Of a stretch of 64,000 nt of DNA, positions 40,968-49,137 are shown piece by piece. The translations under genes and the position numbers were made by a program. The notes under the pieces were generated by a model. The model had not been told where the DNA came from. It saw only the letters and a program-made list of their open reading frames with translations, and did not search any database. Each line of letters begins with the position of its first letter. Position 1 is the first letter of the stretch. This DNA is from Coprosoma sp963632935 (GTDB lineage Bacteria; Bacillota_I; Bacilli_A; RF39; UBA660), in assembly GCA_963632935.1 (NCBI GenBank), contig CAVGWA010000001.1, positions 27,955 to 91,954 of the forward strand, written 5' to 3'.

Positions 40968-41899
40968 TCTATTCCTCCTTCTAAATTTATTATTAGCTTA
41001 TCCATTAGTAAATTTAAATTAGCATTATATTTTATATTTTCTTTTTGTTCAACTATTATGTTTATTTTGTTACATAGATTTTCAATTGTATTTTTGTTTG
41101 CTATTTGCATAATGTTTTCTGTGTTTTCAAATATTTCCAATTTGCTATTTAGTTTGCAGTTTAATATATCTTTATAGTATATTGTCATTATTTCAAGTGA
41201 TAGGGATGTTTCTTCTTTGGTCTTTATATAATCATTCCATAGTTTGTTTAAATAAAGTAGGGTATTTAAGCCATTTTTTTCATAGTAATTTATGAATTCG
41301 ATTGTTTTTTTTATTAATTGATTTTCATCTAGTGTATTTTCCATTTTTATTATATTTTTTATTTTTTCTGTTTCAGTGTTTGCTTTAATTATTTCTGTTT
41401 CTTTTAATTTCAATATTTGACAGCGGGATCTTATTGTTGTTAAGACATTATATATGTTATCTGCAAGTAAGATGGCAACTATATTTCCTTCAGGTTCTTC
41501 TAAAAATTTTAAAATTGAATTGGCTGAAGCTTTATTTAATCTTTCTGCATTTTTTATGATATATATTCTTTTGGTTCCAATAAGTGATTTGGTTGAAAAT
41601 TCTTTTTGAAGGTCTTGTAGTTGTTCTTTTTTTATCCATTGTCCTTCTGGAGATATTATTTTTATTTCTGGAAAGTTAGATGAGTCTATTACTTCACACT
41701 GATGACATTTATTACAATTTTCTTGGTGTAATTTTTTTTGTGGACACAAAAGTGATTTTACAAAGGCCATTGTAAAATTAAAATAATCATAAAAACCGCC
41801 TGTTTCTATTAAATAGGCGTGTGAATACTTTTCATTTTTTATAGCATTTTTTAGTATTTTATATACAATTGGTTGTTGGTTTTTATAGTCATCTAACAT
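40964..41899 (-). CDS. holB: DNA polymerase III delta' subunit
   Basis: This 311-residue clamp-loader subunit has AYLIETGGFYDYFNF in place of a Walker A P-loop, a zinc module (CPQ then CNKCHQCE), and RLNKASANSILKFLEEPEGN with the SRC motif (IRSRCQIL). A missing P-loop is normal for delta'. AGGAGG precedes the ATG. Bacillus tmk, yaaQ and yaaR, usually just upstream, are absent. Confidence 0.93.
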   Translation of the reverse strand: MLDDYKNQQPIVYKILKNAIKNEKYSHAYLIETGGFYDYFNFTMAFVKSLLCPQKKLHQENCNKCHQCEVIDSSNFPEIKIISPEGQWIKKEQLQDLQKEFSTKSLIGTKRIYIIKNAERLNKASANSILKFLEEPEGNIVAILLADNIYNVLTTIRSRCQILKLKETEIIKANTETEKIKNIIKMENTLDENQLIKKTIEFINYYEKNGLNTLLYLNKLWNDYIKTKEETSLSLEIMTIYYKDILNCKLNSKLEIFENTENIMQIANKNTIENLCNKINIIVEQKENIKYNANLNLLMDKLIINLEGGIE

Positions 41900-41910
41900 A
41901 CTGCTGCCTC

Positions 41911-42105
41911 CTAGTAGATTACTAATCTTATTATTATTAAAAATATTATTGCAGGTATACTAAAGATGGTTATTAATGATATTGTTATAATATTTATTGG
42001 TATTATTGCCGTTGCGGGTGCAATAACATTATAACCATATAGCATAAAAAAACTCATTATTAATTTTTTTATGATTTTTAATAATTTATTGAATATTTTT
42101 ATCAT
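41911..42105 (-). CDS. bofA: BofA-like sigma-K processing inhibitor
   Basis: This 64-residue membrane protein has two hydrophobic helices with the BofA signature NVIAPATAIIPINIITISLI and PAIIFLIIIRLVIY. In Bacillus BofA inhibits SpoIVFB processing of pro-sigma-K in the mother cell. I chose ATG 42105, with GAGGTG upstream. It lies between recR and holB, the same neighbourhood as in Bacillus. Confidence 0.8.
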   Translation of the reverse strand: MIKIFNKLLKIIKKLIMSFFMLYGYNVIAPATAIIPINIITISLITIFSIPAIIFLIIIRLVIY

Positions 42106-42142
42106 GAAGCACCTCAATAAATTATATAGTTTTTTTCGGTTT

Positions 42143-42742
42143 TTATGAAATTATAGTTCTATCTTCAATAGCCATTTCGAGTGTTAGGGGATCGATGTAG
42201 TCAATATCTGCTCCCATTGGTATTCCGTGGGCAATTTTTGATATTTTTATTTTTTCATTTTCTAGCATTTTTTTGATATAAAGTGAGGTTGTTTCTCCTT
42301 CAATACTTGGTTTAAAGGCTAATATAACTTCATTTATATTTTCTTTTTTTATTCTATTTATTAGTTTGTCCATGCATATGTCTTCAGGATTAATTCCTTC
42401 TAAAGGTGATATTAGTCCTCCTAAGACATGGTATAGTCCTTTATATGTGCCTATTTTTTCAAATAATACTACATTTTTGCATTCTTCTACAACACATAAT
42501 GTTTTATTATCTCTTGAAGTGTCTTGGCATATTTGACATGTTTCATCTTCAGTTAGACTACCACAACGTTTGCAATATTTTATTTTTGTTTTTCCATCTT
42601 GAAGTGATTTTGAAAACATATTTATTATTTCTTCATCCATACTTAATGAGGCAAGAGCAAGACGTTCAGCTGTTTTTTCGCCTATTCCTGGATATTTTTT
42701 AAAGCATTCTATTAAGTTTAATATTGTTTTTGGATAGTTCAT
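42143..42742 (-). CDS. recR: recombination protein RecR
   Basis: This 199-residue protein has a helix-hairpin-helix (CFKKYPGIGEKTAERLAL), a C4 zinc finger (CKRCGSLTEDETCQICQ) and a TOPRIM domain (LCVVEECKNVVLFE; YHVLGGLISPLEGI). It acts with RecF/RecO in gap repair. Start overlaps ybaB stop by 1 base. Confidence 0.97.
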   Translation of the reverse strand: MNYPKTILNLIECFKKYPGIGEKTAERLALASLSMDEEIINMFSKSLQDGKTKIKYCKRCGSLTEDETCQICQDTSRDNKTLCVVEECKNVVLFEKIGTYKGLYHVLGGLISPLEGINPEDICMDKLINRIKKENINEVILAFKPSIEGETTSLYIKKMLENEKIKISKIAHGIPMGADIDYIDPLTLEMAIEDRTIIS

Positions 42743-43038
42743 TAGAAAAGACCTGGCATTCCTTTTGTGTATTTACCCATTTTTTGTTCTGTTTCGCTAT
42801 CAATTTGTTTATTAACATCATTTACTGCAACTAAAATCATGTCCTGTAACATTTCAATGTCGTCTTTTTCTAGTTTATCTATATCTATTTTTACTTCTAT
42901 TAATTCTTTTGTTCCTTTGGCTTTTACCGTAACAAATGATGATTTTCCTTCGAAAGTTTTTTCATCAATAGATTTTTTTTCTTTTAACATATCATTTTGT
43001 AATTTTTGTGCTTGTTTCATCATTGCTTGTATATTCAT
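42742..43038 (-). CDS. ybaB: YbaB/EbfC nucleoid-associated protein
   Basis: This 98-residue DNA-binding protein begins MNIQAMMKQAQKLQNDMLKE and has a TVKAKGTKELIEVKID strand and ILVAVNDVNKQID helix. It lies between dnaX and recR as in most bacteria. Confidence 0.95.
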   Translation of the reverse strand: MNIQAMMKQAQKLQNDMLKEKKSIDEKTFEGKSSFVTVKAKGTKELIEVKIDIDKLEKDDIEMLQDMILVAVNDVNKQIDSETEQKMGKYTKGMPGLF

Positions 43039-43056
43039 ATTTTTTCCTTCTTTCTT

Positions 43057-44808
43057 TTAATTATATTCTATTATATCTTCAAAGATTTTATTTATTTTTT
43101 CGTTTGAATTTAATTCTTTAAAAATGTCATCAAGTTTAAAATTTTCTTCTTGATAATCGAATTTACGTAATTTATTGTTAAATTCTTTTTTTATTATTTC
43201 CCATTCATCTACATCGGTTGCTATTAAATTATATTTTTTATTTAAGATTTTTTCAATAGTTTGTTCAATAATTATTAAATTTTCGTTAAATAATTCTGAT
43301 AATCTTTTTGTTTTATAGACGAATATTAAATTAGTATCACTGGCTGCTTTTAATGTACCGTCTAATATGATAGAGGCGGTGTGACTATATTCAGGATTTA
43401 AAAGCATATCATTTAATTTTTCAAGTTTTATAATTATAGTTTTTAGATTAGTTTTGTTAAATCTTGCTAGTGTATTATCTATTCTTATTTTTTTTATTTC
43501 ATTTAGCCTTTTATGTAATTTGATTTTTGTGTCATTTGATGGAGCTATTTTTTTTTCATCTTCTTTATTATCTACTGTTTTTTCTTGAATCGGTTTATTT
43601 TGTTGTTCTTTTATGTTTGATTTTTTTGTGTTTTCCACATTTTTTATTTCTTTTTCCTCACTTTTGCGGGGGTTTTTTATGTTTTGTTCTAAATTAACTA
43701 TTTTTTCTGGTGTTTGCTCATTTTTTTGAACACTATTTCTGTTATTTTCTGATATTATTTTGATTATTGCTAGTTCAAATAGTAATTTGCTATTACTACT
43801 GTTTTTCATTTCAAATGAATATTTATTTAAAACTTCTATGTATGAAAATATCTGATTTATATTTACTGATTTACTGATTTTTTCATAATTTTCGAGGTTT
43901 TGAACTCTTGTTTTAAAATAATTTGGTGCTTCTTTATATAATAATGTATTTCTCATAAAATTAATTAATTCTTCTGTTAATTTTATAAAATTTTTACCTT
44001 TATCATTATATTCATCTATTTTTTCTAATATTATATTTAATTTGCTATCTAAAATATTTGAGGTTAATTCCATTAAGTTGGTTTCGGTTAATGTGCCATT
44101 GATATCATGAATATCTTTTGTTGTTATTTTTCCTTCAGTATATGATCTTGCTTGATCTAGCATACCTACGGAATCTCTCATTCCACCATCTGCTAGATTG
44201 GCTATTTCTGTTAATGCTTCTTCATCAATATCAATTTTTTCGCTTTTGGCTATTTTTTTTAAATTTTTGATTATTGCTTCATTGCTGATTTTTTTAAAGT
44301 CTAATCTTTGACATCTTGATAGTATTGTTTCTATGACTTTATGGGGATCTGTTGTTGCTAATATGAATATAACGTGTGCTGGTGGTTCTTCTAATGTTTT
44401 AAGTAGAGCATTAAAGGCACCTTGGGTTAGCATATGAACTTCGTCGATTATATATATTTTGTATTTTCCATATGCTGGTAATAGGTTTACTTTGTTTCTT
44501 AATTCTCTTATTTCGTCTACACCGTTATTACTTGCGGCATCTATTTCTATTATGTCGCTATTATTTGGTTGAGTACAGCTTATGCATTTTCCACATGAAT
44601 GATAATTTGTTGGATTTTCACAATTTATTATGTTAGCAAATATTTTTGCTACGCTTGTTTTACCAGTGCCTCTAGGTCCTGCAAAGAGATATGCATGATT
44701 TATTTGGTTATTTCGAATGGAATTTTTTATTATTTTTACTATTATATCTTGTCCCATTACATCGTCTAAGGTTTTTGGCCTATATTTTCTATATAGTGCT
44801 TGGTACAT
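43057..44808 (-). CDS. dnaX: DNA polymerase III tau subunit (gamma by slippage possible)
   Basis: This 583-residue clamp-loader ATPase has the P-loop AYLFAGPRGTGKTSVAKIF, a zinc module (CGKCISCTQ), YIIDEVHML and the SRC motif. After domain III (about residue 350) a charged linker contains a run of nine A in the message at codons 418-421, where a one-base slip in either direction ends translation at once or within six codons. A gamma-like short product of about 420 residues is therefore possible. Confidence 0.96.
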   Translation of the reverse strand: MYQALYRKYRPKTLDDVMGQDIIVKIIKNSIRNNQINHAYLFAGPRGTGKTSVAKIFANIINCENPTNYHSCGKCISCTQPNNSDIIEIDAASNNGVDEIRELRNKVNLLPAYGKYKIYIIDEVHMLTQGAFNALLKTLEEPPAHVIFILATTDPHKVIETILSRCQRLDFKKISNEAIIKNLKKIAKSEKIDIDEEALTEIANLADGGMRDSVGMLDQARSYTEGKITTKDIHDINGTLTETNLMELTSNILDSKLNIILEKIDEYNDKGKNFIKLTEELINFMRNTLLYKEAPNYFKTRVQNLENYEKISKSVNINQIFSYIEVLNKYSFEMKNSSNSKLLFELAIIKIISENNRNSVQKNEQTPEKIVNLEQNIKNPRKSEEKEIKNVENTKKSNIKEQQNKPIQEKTVDNKEDEKKIAPSNDTKIKLHKRLNEIKKIRIDNTLARFNKTNLKTIIIKLEKLNDMLLNPEYSHTASIILDGTLKAASDTNLIFVYKTKRLSELFNENLIIIEQTIEKILNKKYNLIATDVDEWEIIKKEFNNKLRKFDYQEENFKLDDIFKELNSNEKINKIFEDIIEYN

Positions 44809-44870
44809 TTTTTCACCTCACTTTACATTAATTATATCATAGTTTTCCACAAAAAAAGTAGGTTATGTTG

Positions 44871-45296
44871 TTATTTTTGACTTGTTTTTTTACTGGCTCT
44901 TTTGTTTTTGAAAAATTGTTTTAATAGTTTGGCGGAGTTTTCCACATTTTCTATTTGTATAAGAGTAGGGAGGGGCATTTTTGATTTTTTTTGCTGGGGT
45001 GCATTATAAAATATTTGTTTTATTCTGGCTTGTTTTATTGCTTCAAGGCACATCTGGCATGGTTCAAGTGTTACATATAATGTGCAATTATCTAAATGCC
45101 ACGTGTTTTTCTTTTTGCATGCTTTTTTTATTGCATTTATTTCTGCGTGTGCTGTTATATCTTTTGTTTTTTCACGGGTATTATGTCCTTTTGCAATTAT
45201 TTTGTCATTTTCTACTATTATGGCACCTATTGGAACATCATCGCTTTTTAAACTTTTTTTTGCTTCTTTTAATGCTATCTCTATATATTTTTTCAT
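44871..45296 (-). CDS. tadA: tRNA-specific adenosine deaminase
   Basis: This 141-residue zinc deaminase converts A34 to inosine in tRNA-Arg. It has TAHAEINAIKKA and LYVTLEPCQMCLEAIKQARI. I chose ATG 45296 because AGGAGA lies 7 bases upstream and the longer frame would run into the SRP RNA. Same scr-tadA-dnaX neighbourhood as Bacillus. Confidence 0.95.
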   Translation of the reverse strand: MKKYIEIALKEAKKSLKSDDVPIGAIIVENDKIIAKGHNTREKTKDITAHAEINAIKKACKKKNTWHLDNCTLYVTLEPCQMCLEAIKQARIKQIFYNAPQQKKSKMPLPTLIQIENVENSAKLLKQFFKNKRASKKTSQK

Positions 45297-45311
45297 ATCT
45301 TCTCCTAAATA

Positions 45312-45392
45312 AAAAGGTACACACAATTAGTGGGCCTTAAGGCTGCTATCTTCCGATTCTGACCTGATTCAACCATAATTGTTGTACCTCTT
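45312..45392 (-). ncRNA. ffs: signal recognition particle RNA (short, 4.5S-like)
   Basis: The RNA has the conserved domain IV loop region (GGTCAGAATCGGAAGATAGCA, split by position at 45,343-45,363) with asymmetric-loop GGAAG and AGCAGCC, closed by pairing of AGGTACAACAATT with its complement AATTGTGTGTACCT. About 80 nt long, so it lacks the Alu domain of the Bacillus scRNA. Confidence 0.9.
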
Positions 45393-45470
45393 TAATAATA
45401 TAACATTTTTTTCAAAAAATCAACAAATAGTCAACATGTTAATAAGTAGTTTTCCACAGTATTTCTTTTT

Positions 45471-46590
45471 TGTTTCACGTGAAACGTTAGTGTTGTAAAC
45501 TCCTTTTGTTACTTGTTAATAATGTTGTAAATTATTTTATTTAAACATAATTATCATACTTTTACATTTTTTCGGTTTGTAATAGTCATTTAAATATGTA
45601 TATCAATATTTTTTTATTAAAATTAAACATTTCTTGTTAAGAAAATTTATCTTAGTTGATATGCATTATCAAGCTTGATGTTTAAACAATGTTTCACGTG
45701 AAACATTAGTACTGTGGATTATTAATTAATATTTAATATGTTTAATCTTTATTACATTTTCTGCAAAATCCATATAATTTAGCTATTTTTTATGTAAATT
45801 GGTACTAGAATAAGGAAAAATATAATTTTTCTTTTATTTTATTATATTGTTAAAATATTGGATTGAATATCTAGTGTAACCTAAGTGTTTTATTCACAAT
45901 TAAAAATAGATAGAAAATTATTTGTCTTTTTTATATAAATAAAAAACAATTTTATTTTTGAATTAATGTTTCACGTGAAACATTAATGCTGTGGATTATT
46001 TTTACTATTTAATAGTACTACTGATGGTAGAATAGGAAAATATATTTTTTATGTTTTATAATAATAAAATTCACTTGATTTTAACACTAATGTTTCACGT
46101 GAAACGTTAGTGTTGTGAATTCCTTTTGTTACTTGTTAATAATTTTGTAAATTATTTTATTTAAACATAATAATCATACTTTTACATTTTTTCAGTTTGT
46201 AATAGTTATTTAAATATGTATATCAATATTTTTTTATTAAAATCAGACAATTCTTGTTAAGAAAATTTATCTTAGGTGATATGCGTTATCAAGTTTGATG
46301 TTTAAACAATGTTTCACGTGAAACATTAGTGCTGTGGATTATTAATTAATATTTAATATGTTTAATCTTTATTATATTTTCTGTAAAATCCATATAGTTT
46401 AGCTATTTTTTATGTAAATTGGTACTAGAATAAGGAAAAATATAATTTTTCTTTTATTTTATTATATTGTAAAATATTTGGTTGAATATCTAGTATAACC
46501 TAAGTGTTTTATTCACAATTAAAAATAGATAGAAAATTATTTATTTTTGAATCAATGTTTCACGTGAAACATTAATGCTGTGGATTATTT
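45471..46590. repeat. tandem duplication of a ~620-bp parS-bearing unit
   Basis: The copy starting at 46091 repeats the one starting at 45471 at about 95% identity by eye. Matching parS pairs are exactly 620 bases apart (45471/46091, 45690/46310); the third pair is 589 apart (45967/46556), so the second copy has lost about 31 bases. Confidence 0.85.
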
Positions 46591-46603
46591 TTTTGTTTTT
46601 AAT

Positions 46604-46634
46604 ATAAAAAAGAACGAATATAATATTCGCTCTG
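46604..46634 (-). terminator. terminator of gyrA
   Basis: GAGCGAATA/TATTCGTTC stem with six T on the minus strand, beside the last parS site. Confidence 0.8.
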
Positions 46635-46655
46635 CTATGTTTCACGTGAAACATA

Positions 46656-49127
46656 TTAATTTGTTGATTTAGTTGATTCTTCTTTGATGTCCTCAGTTGG
46701 TAATTCTTCTGTATCTTTTTCTAGTAGGGCTATGCTACTCACTTTTTGATTATCCTTTAGATTAATTAATCTGACTCCTTGTGCAACTCTTCCGGTTGTT
46801 GAAATTTGTTCAATTGGTAATCTAATAATTATTCCACTATCAGTTATAATCATTAAATCTTCATCCCCATTTACTAGTTTAAATGATACAATATTTCCGT
46901 TTTTATCCGTTATATTAAGAGCTTTTACGCCTTTGCTACCTCTATGAGTCATTCGATATTCATCAGTATTTGTGCGTTTTCCATAGCCTTTTTCTGTTAC
47001 AACTAATATTTGTTGATTTGATTGAGCTATTTCACAGCCAACACAGTTTCCATCTCCAAGTTCAATTCCTTTAACTCCTGAGGCAGTTCTTCCCATGATT
47101 CTGATTTCATTTTCATTAAATCTAATCATTCTACCATTTGAAGAAGCTATTATTATTTCATTTTCTCCAGTTGTTTTCTTTGCTGATATTAACTCATCTC
47201 CGTCTTTTAAATTTATGGCTATTTTACCATTTGATCTTATATTTTCAAATTCACTTAAAGCGGTTCTTTTTATTAATCCTTTTTGTGTACAAAATACAAT
47301 ATTCTTACATTCTTCTTCATTGCTTACTTTAAGCATTGTTTTTACTATTTCGTCTTTTTCTAATGGTAATAAGTTAACAATTGGCAAACCTTTTGATTGT
47401 CTACTATATTGTGGTATTTCATATCCCTTAACTCTATATACTTTTCCTTTGTTTGTAAAGAACATTAAATAATCATGCGTTGTCATTGATAATAATTTTT
47501 CCACATAATCATTTTCGTTTGTTGTCATTCCTTTAATTCCAACACCACCACGATTTTGGGTTTTGTATGTATCTGATGTCATACGCTTAATATAACCTTT
47601 ATTTGTTAATGTTATAACGATGTTTTCCACAGGTATTAGTGATTCATCTTCTATATAGTCAATTGCTGTCATATCAATGTTTGTGCGTCTTTCATCACCA
47701 TATTTATTTTTGATTTCTAGCATTTCATTTTTAATAATTTCTAATATTTTTTCTTCGGAAGCTAATATTTCTTTATACATTTTTATTTTTTCTAGCAATT
47801 CATTTAATTCTGCTTCTATTTTATCTCTTTCTAAACCTGTTAAACGTCTTAATTTTAATTCAAGAATGGCTTCTGCTTGAACAAGTGTTAGACTATATTT
47901 TGCTGTTAATTTTTCTTTCGCTTCTACATCTGTTTTAGCTTCTTTGATAATTTTGATAAAATCATCAATATTATCAAGTGCTATTTTATAACCTTCTAAT
48001 ATGTGAACTCTTTTTTCAGCTTTGTCTAAATCAAATTGTGTTCTTCTTGTAATTACTTCTTTTTGATGATCAATATATTTTGAAATAATATCTTTTAGTC
48101 CTAATGTTCTTGGTGTTTTATTATCTATCATAAGTAGGATAATACTATATGTTGTTTGAAATTGTGTATGTTTATATAAATTATTTAAAACAACTTGTGG
48201 ATTAGCATCTTTTTTCAAAGTAATTGTTATTTTTATACCATTTTTTAGGTCCGTGTGGTAATCTGATATACCATCTATTACTTTTGTATGAACAAGTTCT
48301 GCAACTTTATTTTTAAGTTCTGATGTGTTTACTCCATATGGTACTTCATCGATTATGATATAATGTCTTCCATTTTTTTCTTCGATTGTCGCTTTACTTC
48401 TTATTGTTATTGTTCCACGGCCTGTTTCATAGGCTTTTTTTATACCACTATTTCCTAGAATTGTTCCACCTGTTGGAAAATCTGGACCTTTTATATACTG
48501 CATTAGACCAAGTGTATCAATTTCTGGATTATCTATGTATGCTACACAGCCATCTATTACTTCACTTAGGTTATGTGGTGGAATATTTGTCGCCATTCCA
48601 ACTGCAATACCCATTGTTCCATTTACTAATATATTTGGAAAGCGAGAAGGTAGAATTGATGGTTCTTTTTCTGATTCGTCAAAGTTTGGTTCAAAATCCA
48701 CAGTATTTTTTTTAATATCTCTTAGTAATTCTAATGATATTTTTGAAAGTCTTGATTCTGTGTAACGCATTGCTGCCGCACTAGATCCTGCAATATTACC
48801 AAAGTTTCCATGTCCATCTACAAGCATGTATCTATAACTAAAGTCTTGAGCCATACGAACCATTGCTTCATAAATACTAGAATCTCCATGTGGATGGTAT
48901 TTACCCATAACATCTCCGACTATACGAGCACTTTTTTTATGTGGTTTATCTGGTGTATATCCAGATTCATACATTGAATATAATATACGACGATGAACTG
49001 GTTTTAAACCATCTCTTAGGTCGGGTAGGGCTCTTGATTTGATAACACTCATGGAATATTCTATGAATGAGCTTTCTATTTCACTAACGATGTTATTTTC
49101 TAATAATCTATCTCTTGTGTGATCCAT
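46656..49127 (-). CDS. gyrA: DNA gyrase subunit A
   Basis: This 823-residue topoisomerase subunit has the quinolone-resistance region with GDVMGKYHPHGDSSIYEAM and the catalytic tyrosine in AAMRYTESRL, then a C-terminal beta-pinwheel with the GyrA box QSKGLPI and repeated KGVKAL-type blades. Directly after gyrB. Confidence 0.97.
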   Translation of the reverse strand: MDHTRDRLLENNIVSEIESSFIEYSMSVIKSRALPDLRDGLKPVHRRILYSMYESGYTPDKPHKKSARIVGDVMGKYHPHGDSSIYEAMVRMAQDFSYRYMLVDGHGNFGNIAGSSAAAMRYTESRLSKISLELLRDIKKNTVDFEPNFDESEKEPSILPSRFPNILVNGTMGIAVGMATNIPPHNLSEVIDGCVAYIDNPEIDTLGLMQYIKGPDFPTGGTILGNSGIKKAYETGRGTITIRSKATIEEKNGRHYIIIDEVPYGVNTSELKNKVAELVHTKVIDGISDYHTDLKNGIKITITLKKDANPQVVLNNLYKHTQFQTTYSIILLMIDNKTPRTLGLKDIISKYIDHQKEVITRRTQFDLDKAEKRVHILEGYKIALDNIDDFIKIIKEAKTDVEAKEKLTAKYSLTLVQAEAILELKLRRLTGLERDKIEAELNELLEKIKMYKEILASEEKILEIIKNEMLEIKNKYGDERRTNIDMTAIDYIEDESLIPVENIVITLTNKGYIKRMTSDTYKTQNRGGVGIKGMTTNENDYVEKLLSMTTHDYLMFFTNKGKVYRVKGYEIPQYSRQSKGLPIVNLLPLEKDEIVKTMLKVSNEEECKNIVFCTQKGLIKRTALSEFENIRSNGKIAINLKDGDELISAKKTTGENEIIIASSNGRMIRFNENEIRIMGRTASGVKGIELGDGNCVGCEIAQSNQQILVVTEKGYGKRTNTDEYRMTHRGSKGVKALNITDKNGNIVSFKLVNGDEDLMIITDSGIIIRLPIEQISTTGRVAQGVRLINLKDNQKVSSIALLEKDTEELPTEDIKEESTKSTN

Positions 49128-49137
49128 AAGTTACCTC

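Larger units (their letters stand above)
45397..46655. other. parS-rich non-coding region (candidate centromere)
   Basis: No gene is present in these 1.26 kb. Seven parS palindromes (TGTTTCACGTGAAACA) lie at 45471, 45690, 45967, 46091, 46310, 46556 and 46638; the first and fourth have G instead of the last A. ParB is expected to load here. The ParA/ParB genes are not in this window. Confidence 0.9.

Noticed and set aside
44871..45326. tadA start at 45326
   Set aside because: It would overlap the SRP RNA; the ATG at 45296 has AGGAGA at good spacing.
45471..46653. Insertion element or CRISPR at the repeated TTTCACGTGAAA block
   Set aside because: No ORF; the palindrome is the parS consensus and the larger repeat is a simple tandem duplication.
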